Assembly (NCBI RefSeq): GCF_000182565.1
Contig: NW_015971548.1
Span: 798,047-862,046 of the forward strand
Source: Spizellomyces punctatus DAOM BR117
Lineage: Eukaryota > Chytridiomycota > Chytridiomycetes > Spizellomycetales > Spizellomycetaceae
DNA: 64,000 bases
Direction of reading: 5' to 3'
In this document: piece by piece, positions 32,397 to 44,719 of the stretch
How the letters are laid out: each line of letters begins with the position of its first letter
Numbering within the stretch: the first letter of the stretch is position 1
Translations under genes and position numbers: made by a program
Notes under the pieces: model-generated
Told to the model about the DNA's origin: nothing
The model's input: only the letters and a program-made list of their open reading frames with translations
Databases searched by the model: none

Positions 32397-34083
32397 TCAG
32401 AGCAATGCAACAGCCCTGACTTTACCCTCAGTATTGCTAACGCCCGTTGTTGATGCTGGTATCTCGCTGGAAGTCGGTGAGTGTACGCTTCCACGTGCAG
32501 CGGCCTTGGCTGTATCACTACGGAGAGGTGTCTTCGCTTCCAAATCCTCAGAGCGAAGAAGAAGTTGCTTCGTAAACCAGAACATTGCGTTTTGGAAGAG
32601 GCCTTCTGGAACGGGAATTTGTGATGCGGTCTCTGGATCCACTATGGTCGGGTGAACATGCTGCATGGACATCCTATGCGATGTACCAGGACTGGTCGGA
32701 CTTGTCGGACTTGTCATGGCAGTCGTCGACTGCGTTTCCAGACACATGTATTTTAGATAGTGAGCTTGCACCAAGTGCTTGCGAAGGGCCTCCCGGGCGT
32801 GCCCAACGGTCGGGTCCAAAAGAAGAAAAATGGTAGAGTTCATTGTGCCCTGTGTGATTCAAAGGTGTTCATTAGAATTTTTTAATGATTGATGACCGTG
32901 TGTGGGCAACAGTTACCTGCAATGCGGCAAAAATGCATGCCAAGTAAGTAATCCAGACCGAAGTAAATGTCTCATAGCTCCCCCCGAGATGCAAATAAAC
33001 ATCCAAAATGATGTTCCACGATTGGGCAAGCAAGGGTACAACGCAGTACCAACTGATACGGGAAACAGCTTTGTTCACGAGCTGTTCCTTCTTGCGTGCT
33101 TTATTGTTTTTTTTAGCACTGGCGGCTGTGGATCCGACGCGGTTGGGTATGTCGCGCAACTGCTTTTGATTCTGGTACAGCACGTACCAAAAGAGAAAAG
33201 TAGCGATGGAGCATAGGATACAAACTAAGGTAATCCAGCCGTACAAGAACCCCCTGTTCATTGAATCAACGATATGAGATTTGTGTGCGATAACATTCAT
33301 ATTAGAACGGAACTTACCATTGAGGACCAATCCCGTTCAATAAATCATCGGGCGGTCCCCTAAACCAGCACTCATCACCGTTGTAACCTAATCTTTTTGT
33401 AGCTACGGCAATGATCGGTAGCAAGATGGCGACGGACGCTGATGCAATGTAATACATTCTTTCGTAAATAGGAGTTACGCCGAATTTGATAACAAACACC
33501 TATTGGAGCACATAATAGAAAGCAGATATCAGCCAAGTAAATTTACCACTCTACACTGCACAAACCTACCAAGAATATATTCAGTGCTATCGCCGCAGAC
33601 ATAAAGACCGATGCTAAATTGCCGGCAACGATAAAGTACATCACCGTGGTACACTCAGGAGTGTCGGCGTATGTGACATAATTCAAGCCCATCCATGCAC
33701 ATTCATATACTATATCTGCGATCGCGATAAATGACACCAAACGAAGCGACACGCGATTTGACTAGGTTCACAAATGAATGTAAATGCTTTTGTTACAGTT
33801 TTAATTTCTTGCGCGGTGCTTACCAGGGTTGGGAGGTAGTAGCGCATTAGAGTAAAGACTAGAAGGGTTGCAAGGGACATTGCGATTGAAAACGTCGCCT
33901 AGTGCCACATTAGCCTCTGTAAAATCAACTTAAAGGAAGGTAATTACTCACTAATGTCGTGGAGACAGTCGTCAACTTGTCCCATTCGCTCGCATATGGA
34001 TCAACCCAAGTGAAATCATCTCCTTCATAGCCACCATCTCCTCCAGTGCCGTCAGTAATGTTGGTATCAATACCGTCGTTCAT
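32397..34083 (-). CDS. cAMP-receptor-like (CAR/Git3-type) G-protein-coupled receptor
   Basis: Six exons (34083-33952, 33898-33824, 33761-33570, 33499-33318, 33253-32917, 32849-32397) give 456 aa. A short Gly/Asp-rich extracellular N-terminus without a signal peptide precedes seven hydrophobic helices. Helix 2 reads VSLRLVSFIAIADIVYE, helix 3 contains FIVAGNLASVFMSAAIALNI, and the extracellular loop contains the conserved NGDECWF, with the Cys that usually pairs with helix 3. Helix 5 is YGWITLVCILCSIATFLFW. The long third loop is basic (KKNNKARKKE), as in G-protein-coupling receptors. A cytoplasmic tail of about 130 aa is Ser/Thr-rich and suits phosphorylation. Fungal members sense nutrients or pheromone-like cues. 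The ligand is unknown. Confidence 0.8.
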
Positions 34084-35000
34084 TCTTTGCCAGGCACTAG
34101 ACAACCAAAGCCACCAGACGAGGCAATTTTTATGAAGAGTTTTTATATGTTGAACTAACTATTACATTAGACGGAGGTAAGTGGCGAAGTGGAAAACAAT
34201 ACCTCCGACCAAATAATGCGTTGATGTCCGGAGATGGGATACGGCGTGGAAAAATAAGGGCATGTGAAATATGCTTAATGTGAGCATATGCAAACCTTAA
34301 GAATAGTTACAAGAATAATTCGTGTCCCCCATTAGCAAAACAAATCAAAGAATAGATCGCATTGTCGAAAGCTCTGGAATTAACCAAACTCCGTGGACTT
34401 TTTTTTTTTACCATGAGGGCGCCGCAAGAACAACCATAACATTGTTTGTCAGCTCACAAATAAAAAAGCTAAACTTCCGCGCGGCATTGGTTCAACTTGC
34501 GGGTTTTATCCCCTGCTGAGTGCAATCAGATCGGGATCTGCATAGCGCACAGTAAAGCCACCATAAGTCGAACAGCGATGCTAGATTGCAAAATCCCGAC
34601 GTCAATTTCTATAAGGAAGCGGCCTTTGATGGAGAGCCTTGCAAACGCCAGGCCAGGCTGAAATGCGGAGAGTGACTCCAGCTTTGGCGATTATTTGGAC
34701 AGATACGTGATTGCCCTGATCTGGAGTTCCTTTATGCAATATTCTTCAATTCAATGGCAAGATGACATTCGTCCAGCTGGTGAAGGAGATTGATGAACAG
34801 TACACAGACTATATTAAACACACGTTGTGCACCAGCTTTCTCCTTTACACTTTGTCGCGCTTTGTAATCGTGCCTGTGTTGAAACTTTGGTACACATTAA
34901 AGATCTACTGATTACATGATCTAGTTGGGGCCGTACTGAGCATGTAAGCTGAGTTACAGCACAGATCCAATGGTGGGAGGTAATAATTGTATTTCCCAGT
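34084..35000. other. Intergenic region
   Basis: Upstream region of the GPCR gene and 3' side of the 98-aa gene. No convincing gene, repeat or RNA is seen in about 0.9 kb. Confidence 0.5.
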
Positions 35001-35377
35001 TTACAGGATCTTATTCCAACCCCACTTTTTGCCAATGAAATCCCATGATTCGTCGTTGCCTACCGAGGACTCTACACCAATTGAGTTTAACGTCCTATTA
35101 ATACACCACCAGAACTGATATGCTGAGTTGTCGTCGTTAACGGGGATGTCCACCAAAAAATATGCTTCGAGGGGAGACTTGACATTTCGTATGAATGCTG
35201 CTTTCAAGCCGTAGCGCCTCAGTTCGTCCTGCTCTAGAAAAAATCAGATTCCTGACTGCCAGCCAAAGAATCAACATAAGTCATATCTTGATGTGATGTA
35301 CATGTTTGTTTACCATCTCGTTCACCGTCTGGATTGAAGGGCGCTTCTACGTCATGAGCTTTGGAATCAAAGGACAT
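35001..35377 (-). CDS. Small conserved-looking protein of unknown function (98 aa)
   Basis: Two exons (35377-35314, 35233-35001) joined at phase 1 give 98 aa. The ATG at 35377 is the first in frame. The N-terminal 22 aa are polar (MSFDSKAHDVEAPFNPDGER). Most of exon 2 looks like one compact domain: LRRYGLKAAFIRNVKSPLEA, YFLVDIPVNDDNSAYQFWW, IGVESSVGNDESWDFIGKKW, ending GWNKIL. It is rich in aromatic residues and Trp, unlike a chance frame. No signal peptide or membrane helix is seen. I do not recognise a family. Confidence 0.55.
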
Positions 35378-35740
35378 TGGCAGCAAAAGGGGTAGATGTG
35401 CAGCAGGTGAAAGTGGGAGTCGCACTCGCAGATCACATGTCACTCACATGGCAAATAAACATTCACATTGGAACCACACTTCTTTCTACCAGGTTTGATT
35501 TAAACAAATTCCCGCCGCATCTCGCACCAACGAATGTTTATATTTTCTGCCCCGCATCATCCGCTGGCAATGGGAATGGGAATGCCAGGACAAAGAGTTT
35601 ATTTATGTGACATGGTTATAAAAAACTTAATATATGTATAAAATGTATGTAATGTACGTCCACGGTTGGCCCATCGTAGTAGAAGCCCATTCTCCACATT
35701 TCTACCCATCGTAACATTGTTAAAGCACCTTCCCACACCG
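35378..35740. other. Intergenic region
   Basis: Promoter side of the 98-aa gene and 3' side of the PPxY-protein gene. AT-rich, with ATGTA/TATGTA repeats near 35628-35656 but no clear element or gene. Confidence 0.4.
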
Positions 35741-36172
35741 TTATCGGCAAATCGCTCTCACTCGAGTCCTCAGATTTCTCCATCGCTGTGTTCTTCCATG
35801 CCCAGTGATTTTCTCTGCCCGAGAATCTGCCGATGGACTCGTTTCAGGCTCACTGTATGGTGGAGGCGGGATATCAGCCAGATCATACGCAGGTAGCTCG
35901 TCTTCATCTGTTATTTGTTCGACCGTGTCTGCGTCTTGATACCGTCTATCACTGTCTTGCGGTTTCCATCCAAAAATCTTTCCGACAGCCTTTTGTATTC
36001 GTCGACGCTTGGAGTTTGGGTTTGAGATTGTCTGCGAATTTCCGAGGCTAGTTGGCAATCGAAACAGACGAGAGTCCAATACACCATATCCGATGGCTTC
36101 ATACACGGACATCCCACCAAGTGACGTGCATATCCCCGAACGTTGGAGGTAAAAGGAATCCGCTGTGAGCAT
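35741..36172 (-). CDS. PPxY-motif protein of unknown function (143 aa)
   Basis: A single exon encodes 143 aa from the ATG at 36172; upstream frame is open only from a weaker context and lacks conserved features. There is a mixed hydrophobic N-terminus (MSVYEAIGYGVLDSRLFRLP around residue 20), a strongly basic patch (NSKRRRIQKAVGKIFGWKP), an acidic stretch, and a PPPPY motif at about residue 113 in LPAYDLADIPPPPYSEPE. PPxY and PAY motifs recruit WW domains of Nedd4/Rsp5 ubiquitin ligases. This layout is that of an arrestin-like or Rsp5 adaptor protein, although no arrestin fold is visible. The gene is intronless, unlike most of its neighbours. Confidence 0.5.
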   Translation of the reverse strand: MLTADSFYLQRSGICTSLGGMSVYEAIGYGVLDSRLFRLPTSLGNSQTISNPNSKRRRIQKAVGKIFGWKPQDSDRRYQDADTVEQITDEDELPAYDLADIPPPPYSEPETSPSADSRAEKITGHGRTQRWRNLRTRVRAICR

Positions 36173-36769
36173 CGTAGTCAGAGTGTGGTCAAAAAAAAAA
36201 GTAATGAGTGCGAGGGGGAACAAATCAGGCCTTGTTAAATACACTGGTCCTGTGGATCTTTGACCAGATATGCTCCGCAAACGGAGGGTATCGGAGCACT
36301 GCCCTTTTTGGGTTCTAGAAGTGTTTGCTCAGCCTGTCAGCAGCCGCAAAATTTAATTATTCCACGAATAATCAGCCCAACGCCCCAAAGGAGCCAAAAA
36401 TTAAACGCCGATCTCAGACGACCATCAACTGCCAATCACAGGGCAAAAGACCTGGACATAGCAGAGATCTGCATTAAACCCGGAAGCACATGGGATATCC
36501 ACCTAGTGGTCGCTCGTATTTGCCTCCAAGAACAAAAACATTAAACATGCTATTTGCACAGGTTTATTTTTTCTCATGCGTCGCCCTGTTTTTGAAAGTG
36601 GATTTTATGGGCGATTCTCACTCTATACCTATACAATTGTGAGACCATGACATGACTACCCTTTCCCGAAAAGAAAAATAAATACAGAAACAAGGGCATC
36701 ACAACAGCAATGCCATCGCACATCTAATGCTGAACATGGCAACTTTTTGCTGTGACTAGAATGTCCAGC
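36173..36769. other. Intergenic region
   Basis: Upstream region of the PPxY gene and 3' side of the Zn2Cys6 gene. No gene or repeat recognised. Confidence 0.45.
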
Positions 36770-39699
36770 TTATAATGAGTTTCCACTACCGCTATCCGCT
36801 ATCGCTTTTGCATCATTCCCGACGTTCTCCATCAAGGTGAAGCTCTCCACGCTTTTGAAAAGATCCCCGAGGATGCCTGCCAATTTTGACCCCTGCAACC
36901 AACATCGCGACATCAAACGCAACGCTCGGAGGTGCGTCTTCACCCGTTGAGAGGCTGCTTGTACAGCCATGTCATCACCACGCATTGTTTGAGCCGCAAC
37001 AATGTGTACGAGGGCAGTCTGTGGATGATAGCAACGTTAGCAGCTTTCACAGAAGGATCATGCCCAAAATAAGCCTGCACATACCTGAAAAATGCAGAAA
37101 CACACAAATGGAGTTATCCAGTGCAGTTCTTGATTGGTCGACATTATCAATTCAAGCAAGGTCGCAACCGCGGTGGCCGACTGCTGTGATGCCAGGAAAT
37201 GGGGCGATCTCATTGCAACAGTAGGGCCCTGCGTCAGAATTGCCATCATCTTTGGCCGATGCAATAACACCACAGCCGTGTTATAAAACAAGTGCAGGTA
37301 TGCAACCTCCCATGGTGGTGGGGATAGTGCACCGTCCGCTGTTCGCCGCGTCCAGTTGGCAGCAAACGTTCGTCCTGGATTTCGCATCCACGGTGGTAGT
37401 CCGGCCATCCATTCCCGTAAAGCAGACTCAAGTTGCGCCATTCGGATTTCCGCTTCCGCCATTGAGATGACTTGAGTACCAGGTAATGAAGGTGTAGGGC
37501 TCTTTAGCATGCCCGTGTATTCCATGACGCGTCCAAAAATCTTGCCAAGGGTGATGTAGTGATCAAATGGACTATCGCTTTGGTACGATTCTTGCGGTCG
37601 TTGAGCTGGTGTCGCTCCAGTCGAAGACAACACAGTGAGCTGCCATTTGTTGTGGGATCCTTCCGAGTCACCGCTTGGCTCTTCATCATCCGGGCTCATC
37701 GTTTCCCAAACCCAAACTCCCACAGGCGCAAATACTCTCACATCCCTTTCCAAGCACAGCATCGATCTGTCAGCAGCCGCAGCGGCATAGCGATCCATCA
37801 AGAAACAACACCACCACAGTCTTCGGCGTCGCTCTTTCTCAAACCATGACATTGGGCCAAAAACATCTTGTACTTCTTGGAAATCTGGATCTAGATCCAT
37901 TTTCAGAGATTGCGCCATTCGAATAGCCATTCCAGAATACATCCAGGAAGCAGAGGCTATTGATAAACAGCAAGTCAGACTTATTCATAAAGACACGATA
38001 ACACCGCTCCATACCTCTTCCGCTGCCGGAAGCATAGGTCATCAGCATGATCAATGCTGATACAGTGTCCAACGTTGGAACATCTACCGTTTGACTGATG
38101 AGCAGCCGTGCCTTTGCGTAGAAAACATCACCCTATGAAAATAATTCTTTAGCTGTATGCCTCAGAGACCACATGATGACGCCAATTCACTTACAGCTTG
38201 ATACATCATTTCCGGATTCTTCCGAATTGATGGATGTTTCGAAAAACGTGCGGCCACGCAATACATCGCATTCAGAAGAAGGGGGCTCTGGGCCGCAATC
38301 GTACGGCGGAATTCCTTTTCATGTACTTGATGTCCAAGGATCGGATTTGCATAAGTGAAATATAGATCTAGGAGCTCATCTAAAGCCTCTTGAGGTATCT
38401 TTTCTTCCGTCGGCCAGCTTTTGAATTGCGGCGGTTCTGACGATGGAGCATATGGTATCTCACCGAATGGCACTTGCAATTGACGTGGAATGCTCCTTCG
38501 TTGCCGCACATTACCGAGACCCGGTCCCGCTCCATCCGGAAGGACGGACCCATTCCCAAGCAAACTAGTGAAGAAATCACCATTTTCATGTTCTAGGGAT
38601 TTCTCTGGAGTAAATGAGCCACCACCCATCAGCTCATCAAAATCGCGATCAATGATATTCCAAATGTCCTCGTCTTCAGAGTTTTGTGAAGCGGAAATCG
38701 AGGGAGAAATATTGGGCGACGGTTTGAGGGACAAAGTCGGTGACAAGCCAGTGGAAACTTGCATGGCAGGCATGACATTGGGATTTGAGTTGTACGCAAA
38801 GCCGTTCATGTATGGATTCACAGGACCGGTATCGATTGCGCCCATTGAAACTTGGTGAGGCACCGAGCTTTGTTGCAATTGAGTTCCTGCTATAAGTTGC
38901 TGTCCGTTCACTTGCATGGCGGGATTTATAGAGGCTCCATAAGACGAGTAAGGAGAGTAGGGTGATGACGAGTTTGCCATATTGGCAGTAGGATAGCCGA
39001 TTGATGAAGTGACCATGTGTTGTGCCGGCGGAAACATGGTTTGCGCGGTCATGGGCATGGGAATTGACATCGTTTGTTGAGGGAGAGATTGATCAGGAGT
39101 GGGAGGTACGGATGCAGAGGAGGGGGAATCGGAGAGCGTGCCTAGCACTGCAGCAGCTAAATGGGAAAAAATTAGGATTTGATTAGCATATATAAATTAA
39201 AGTAACCTTTCAGAGCTGACATAGGCAGGTCAAGAGTCAAATTGCCTTGCTTATATCTCAGCAGAACCATTCCATAACAGTTCCGAGTTGGTTGTAATGA
39301 AATCGGAGAGAATTGGCACCTACCATCTGGAAGCTTGTCGGCAAGAGGTCGAATGAGCGCCTCCATTTGCTTCAGCCTTGATTCTAATTCTTTAAGGTGT
39401 CCTTGTTTAGGACCCCGCTTCTTAGCTTCTCTTGCGTATGAACAGGTGAGAGCGCCGTTTAGACACTGTGTGCAAGCTGGTTGTTTTCCATCGCATTTCA
39501 CTTTGCGCTTATTGCAAATGTCGCAAGCTTTTGTTGTCCGTTTCCGTTTGTTGTGGCTTGAGCCCTTGGATGAGTCGTCCGTGTGAGGGGGTGACCCGCT
39601 TCCAGGCGAATCACCTTCCATGGGAGAATAAGGTAATCCGTCGCTCATTAAGAGTACGCTTCTTTTGGTCGAGTGAGGAAGTGGTGCAAAGTCTGTCAT
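36770..39699 (-). CDS. Zn2Cys6 transcription factor with fungal-specific middle domain
   Basis: Five exons (39699-39324, 39156-38195, 38132-38015, 37956-37085, 37018-36770) give 858 aa. Residues 59-86 are a complete binuclear cluster: C-x2-C-x6-C-x6-C-x2-C-x6-C, with CDICNKRKVKCDG inside. A basic linker and a short coiled coil (HLKELESRLKQMEALIRPL) follow, as used for dimerisation. A long Ser/Pro/Gln-rich stretch (about residues 130-330) leads to the fungal_trans domain: LYFTYANPILGHQVHEKEF, LMTYASGSGR, WMYSGMAIRMAQSLKMDLD, FEKERRRRLWWCCFLMDRYA. Such factors control metabolism, usually of nearby or scattered genes; no target is evident here. The ATG at 39699 was chosen as the first in frame before the cluster. 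One at 39648 is also possible. Confidence 0.88.
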
Positions 39700-40285
39700 G
39701 AACTCAGTATGGGCAGTTGCCGACGAAAAAACAGGACCGTTTATAAGGTTGATAGAGCCACTACGTCGACGAGAAAACAAAATCGCTCGTATCGTTGGTA
39801 GCAACCCAGCTGACGGAGCCGTTTGTAAAGGTGTCCTATATGTGATTTGTGATGCTCCTGACAACGTCGACCATACCTATAGGGATATGGAGATATCTAG
39901 GAGCACGCGGGAGGCAGTCAATGCCCGGGACCTTGTAAATTTGAATGATTTCCGTGTGTGTTGTTCTCAAACGGAGGATAGCTTCTTTGTTGGGTCCGAT
40001 GGCCCTTGGAATGCTCAGTTATGTACGCCACCGCCTATGCATGACTGTGCCACCCATGTTCTAGTGCATTGTTTGATGACTCACAATCCAAACTATTCAG
40101 AACAAAAAAAAATAGAGGCGAAAAAGTTGGCGTTGGATTGCGGCGATGTCGGTCGGACTTTGAAAATCCAAGTGAGATTCAACCGGCAGAACGGACAAGT
40201 TGTCTGCCATGTGTTCTATTCTGAAAAAATTGGGTTTGGTGCTTGTTTTTCAGCATGTTCTACGGGTTTACTTTTGCCCCTTTAG
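39698..40285 (+). CDS. Doubtful 195-codon open frame head-to-head with the Zn2Cys6 gene
   Basis: The frame runs unbroken for 195 codons. Its ATG (39698-39700) overlaps the complementary ATG of the Zn2Cys6 gene (39697-39699) in a CATG palindrome. The translation has normal composition, with several Cys/His (HDCATHVLVHCLMTH) but no family motif, signal peptide or membrane segment. It could be an unrecognised gene, or chance openness in the promoter and 5' leader of the factor. Overlap at the start codons leaves no room for separate leaders, so I favour chance. Confidence 0.2.
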   Translation: MNSVWAVADEKTGPFIRLIEPLRRRENKIARIVGSNPADGAVCKGVLYVICDAPDNVDHTYRDMEISRSTREAVNARDLVNLNDFRVCCSQTEDSFFVGSDGPWNAQLCTPPPMHDCATHVLVHCLMTHNPNYSEQKKIEAKKLALDCGDVGRTLKIQVRFNRQNGQVVCHVFYSEKIGFGACFSACSTGLLLPL

Positions 40286-40695
40286 CCGACGCTTTTTCAA
40301 CGCATGCTTGACACCAATCAAGGTGGACAACGGAGAAGCAACACTTTCTACAAGGACAAATCCATCTCAAGTTTGATAGCGATAAGTGAAGGAGGTGTAA
40401 AACTATTTTTCTGCTACCATCCGGAATAGAATGGACGCCTTCTCCCAGCGTGTTCCAGCGCGGTCTTGTGGGCAATAATAGCCCACGATCGTACTTGCAA
40501 ACTCCTTTGAGGGTCCCATTCAGCGGAGGGTCTATCACGTGACGGATAACCAGTGGCACAGCGCGTTATGATTGGCTGTAGCTTTTGCCAGCGCGACTCT
40601 ATACTGCGATTGCTGCCAATCCAGTTGGAATTCTTCCTTTTGCAAACTGAAGCTTGTCCAGCCCACCTGCGAAAAGCCAGGAACTTCAGTACAAG
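39700..40695. other. Divergent intergenic region
   Basis: It separates the Zn2Cys6 gene from RPS24. Apart from the doubtful frame at 39698-40285 it shows no gene. The end next to RPS24 should hold a ribosomal-protein promoter, but I cannot name an element. Confidence 0.45.
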
Positions 40696-41721
40696 ATGGT
40701 ACGCATGCATAAACTACACAGAGACGAGGCTATGGTGATTTGGGTTCTGTTGAGAATGAAGGGCGATGGATGCATGGATGGATGGATGGATGGATGATGG
40801 ACAGGGGTGGATGGGTGTTCCTTGAAGACCACGACATGACATTGCGAGCATGTGGACAACCTCCGTGCCGACGGTCCATGTCGCGTGCGACCAACTCTTT
40901 TCGATCTCTTGCGAAAGGAAACGTTGTTCGAGATTGGAGAGGCAGCATCGTGGTGGAATAGAAGGCGAGATCAAATGAGCTGGGGAAAGCACATTTAGGG
41001 TGTGAAGGGCATCCCAAGTTTAGGGGGACGTGCGTAGGCGGGTAGAGCATGGATGGGCAAAGGCTTTCGTGCAAAGCTATCAGAGAGGAGGTACCCGCTA
41101 CGCTACCAGTTTCTCATTTGCCACATTATGTACTTTGCCAGGCCGACAGCGTGACGATCCGCACCCGCAAGTTCTTGACCAACCCGCTTCTGCAACGTAA
41201 GCAGATGGTCGTGGATGTCCTTCATCCTGGCCGCGCCAATGTTAGCAAGAAGGAACTCCGGGAGAAGCTTGCCAAGCTCTACAAGACCGATGAGGAGGTT
41301 GGTTCGACTGATGGTTAAATTATGGGCGACTATTGAGAATTTCTGACATGTGCGATGTTGCAAATGTTTGCAGAGCATCTTCGTATTTGGATTCCGTACC
41401 CAGTTTGGAGGTGGCAAGTCAACGGGATTTGCATTGATCTACAACTCTCTTGACTCTGCCAAGAAGTTCGAACCCAAGTACAGGCTTGTGCGGGTATGTG
41501 ATTGTGACGCACACGGTGGTGGATGATCCCATCGATCAGACCGTGTTACGAGGAATGTTGGCATGTTGCATGAGTAGTTTGTTGATCAGCCGACTTCCTT
41601 TACATAGCACGGTTTGGCGGAAAGCCAGAAGACGGCTCGTAAACAGCGCAAGGAGCGCAAGAACCGTTCCAAGAAGTTCCGTGGTACCAAGAAGGCGAAG
41701 GCTGCCAAGGCTGCCAAATAA
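40696..41721 (+). CDS. RPS24: 40S ribosomal protein S24 (eS24)
   Basis: Four coding exons (40696-40698, 41142-41297, 41374-41493, 41608-41721) give 130 aa. The first coding exon is only the ATG; a 443-nt intron follows at once, as is common in fungal ribosomal-protein genes. The protein reads [20 protein letters not shown], then [60 protein letters not shown], ending in a Lys/Arg-rich tail ([19 protein letters not shown]). All splice phases are 0. Codon use is biased to C and G ends (AAG, CGC), as in highly expressed genes. eS24 binds near the 5' domain of 18S rRNA and is needed for small-subunit assembly. Confidence 0.96.
40774..40793. repeat. (ATGG)5 microsatellite in RPS24 intron 1
   Basis: Five perfect tetranucleotides lie inside the long first intron. 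A related (ATCC)5 tract in the other orientation lies at 42847-42866. Confidence 0.85.
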
Positions 41722-43075
41722 GGTATTGTTTCGCTTGATCATGATTGGAGACTTGAGAGCTCGGTCTCATTGCTCAATTCACAGGATCTTGACCATTTGT
41801 GCGATACGGTGGGAATTGGCAGGGGTCCTAACCGTCGCGGTAGTCCTGTTGGTAGATTTGAATGGGGGGTACTAGAACCATCCTTCGAACAAGTCGGTGT
41901 CTCGCTGTTCTTTTGCGTGATCACACTTGTTTCTGTACACAGCTTCGCCCTTGGCGATAATACAATAATCAAAAACATTGACTTGCATGCAGCAACCGCG
42001 CACCACGTCCCAATCGATAGTATTTCCTTCCCAACAGATCACGATGGACTAAGAATTAAGAGGCATGCAATGGTTTGGGCTTGCATGTTACCTCGTCGGT
42101 GATGACGTCTTTGCCAGACGCCAGCATTGCATCTGATCTCGCAGATGTTCGCGGTTGCTTTGTAATTCTAGTACCAAGAACAACAAGGAATGCAGAAATT
42201 GCGCTCTCTGGCAGCTGAAGCAGCAATAGCTGCATTCAATTACCCTCTCGCGTCAGAGAGCAATCGTCGAACAGCCCCCTCGCCAAATATAAGACTCAGC
42301 TAAATCTAGAGTACTCATGTTCAAGGACGAGGTTATTTGGCAGGTACAAAATTTGGTGTGGATGGGTATATTTGCCACGATGAGATACAGTAACTATTTC
42401 TCTGATGCGACATATTGAAAGACCACGTTACACAATCTATTTGAATGTTAGAGATCTTCATACCATGGACATACTGAGGCTCCCCTGCCCAGCTACCATC
42501 AATTCACATGGATGTGCAAAAGCACTATGGTTTACCATCATCATATGCTTTATTTCAAACGTGGCATTATCTTTTATTTTACAGCCTTAATAGATGATTA
42601 CCAGAGAGCCCTGTCATTGAGATGAGTTCCCCATTGATCTTATAGTTTTTTACAGTGTGCCCATTTGCATTTGATTCATCTTTGATGTGTGGGGTAAACT
42701 TTCAGATGTGCGCAGTTCACTACGCGAGTTCGCAACTCGTTTATCCTTTTTGGGCGACCTCAGAGTGACGTTCGACTCACACGCTTAGCCTTTGGGGTCC
42801 CCCGTTCAGGCCTTCGTTGACCATCCATCCGGCCATCCGCACGAGTATCCATCCATCCATCCATCCACCATCCCTTGACATACTCTCGCTTGAAAGAGTA
42901 AGTACCTTTTGAATGAGAAGATGCATCGTCAACAGAGGACTGCGCGCTTTTTTTAAAAGGCCGCAGAGTTATGTGCGATCATTGAGATCTCCATGTCGGA
43001 TTCCCGCCCTTGACCCATCTGTGTTCATTTCTCACCTTAATTGCCTTGCTACACGTACAAATAGATTTAACAAAG
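41722..43075. other. Long intergenic region
   Basis: About 1.35 kb between RPS24 and Ran. It contains an (ATCC)n tract and several short frames without motifs. It must include the RPS24 3' end and the Ran promoter. No other gene is supported. Confidence 0.5.
42847..42866. repeat. (ATCC)5 microsatellite
   Basis: Five tetranucleotides with degenerate ones upstream (42821-42838). It is the reverse complement type of the tract in RPS24 intron 1. Confidence 0.85.
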
Positions 43076-44409
<1,334 letters not shown>

Positions 44410-44719
44410 TTCCTTTGATCGATTCCCCCTTCGGATCTTATCCCTAAAATTGCTCGCGGGTGTGTTTCTTGCGGGTCGTCTGTCTCCGTACCCTCCGTTT
44501 TCTTTTTACCTTGTCAATAGATTGTGCATATCGGAATTTTGAGGAGCAGATGTAGTAATATATGGTTGTGTTAGTTTGCCGATCCTCATAGCGACCAATT
44601 CTTGAGATTTGCCAACAATTTGTGGTCTGCAGCTACGTTGCACTAACACAATGAATTGAAATTAAATGCACAAGTATCATTAGGCCTATTCTACATTGAA
44701 ATATAGTGAGGAATGTTGC
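44410..44719. other. Convergent intergenic region
   Basis: This lies between the 3' ends of Ran and the HIT-family gene. AT-rich with no gene seen. Confidence 0.45.

Noticed and set aside
41770-42102. 110-codon plus-strand frame downstream of RPS24
   Set aside because: No motif and no promoter of its own; it is likely RPS24 3' sequence read by chance.
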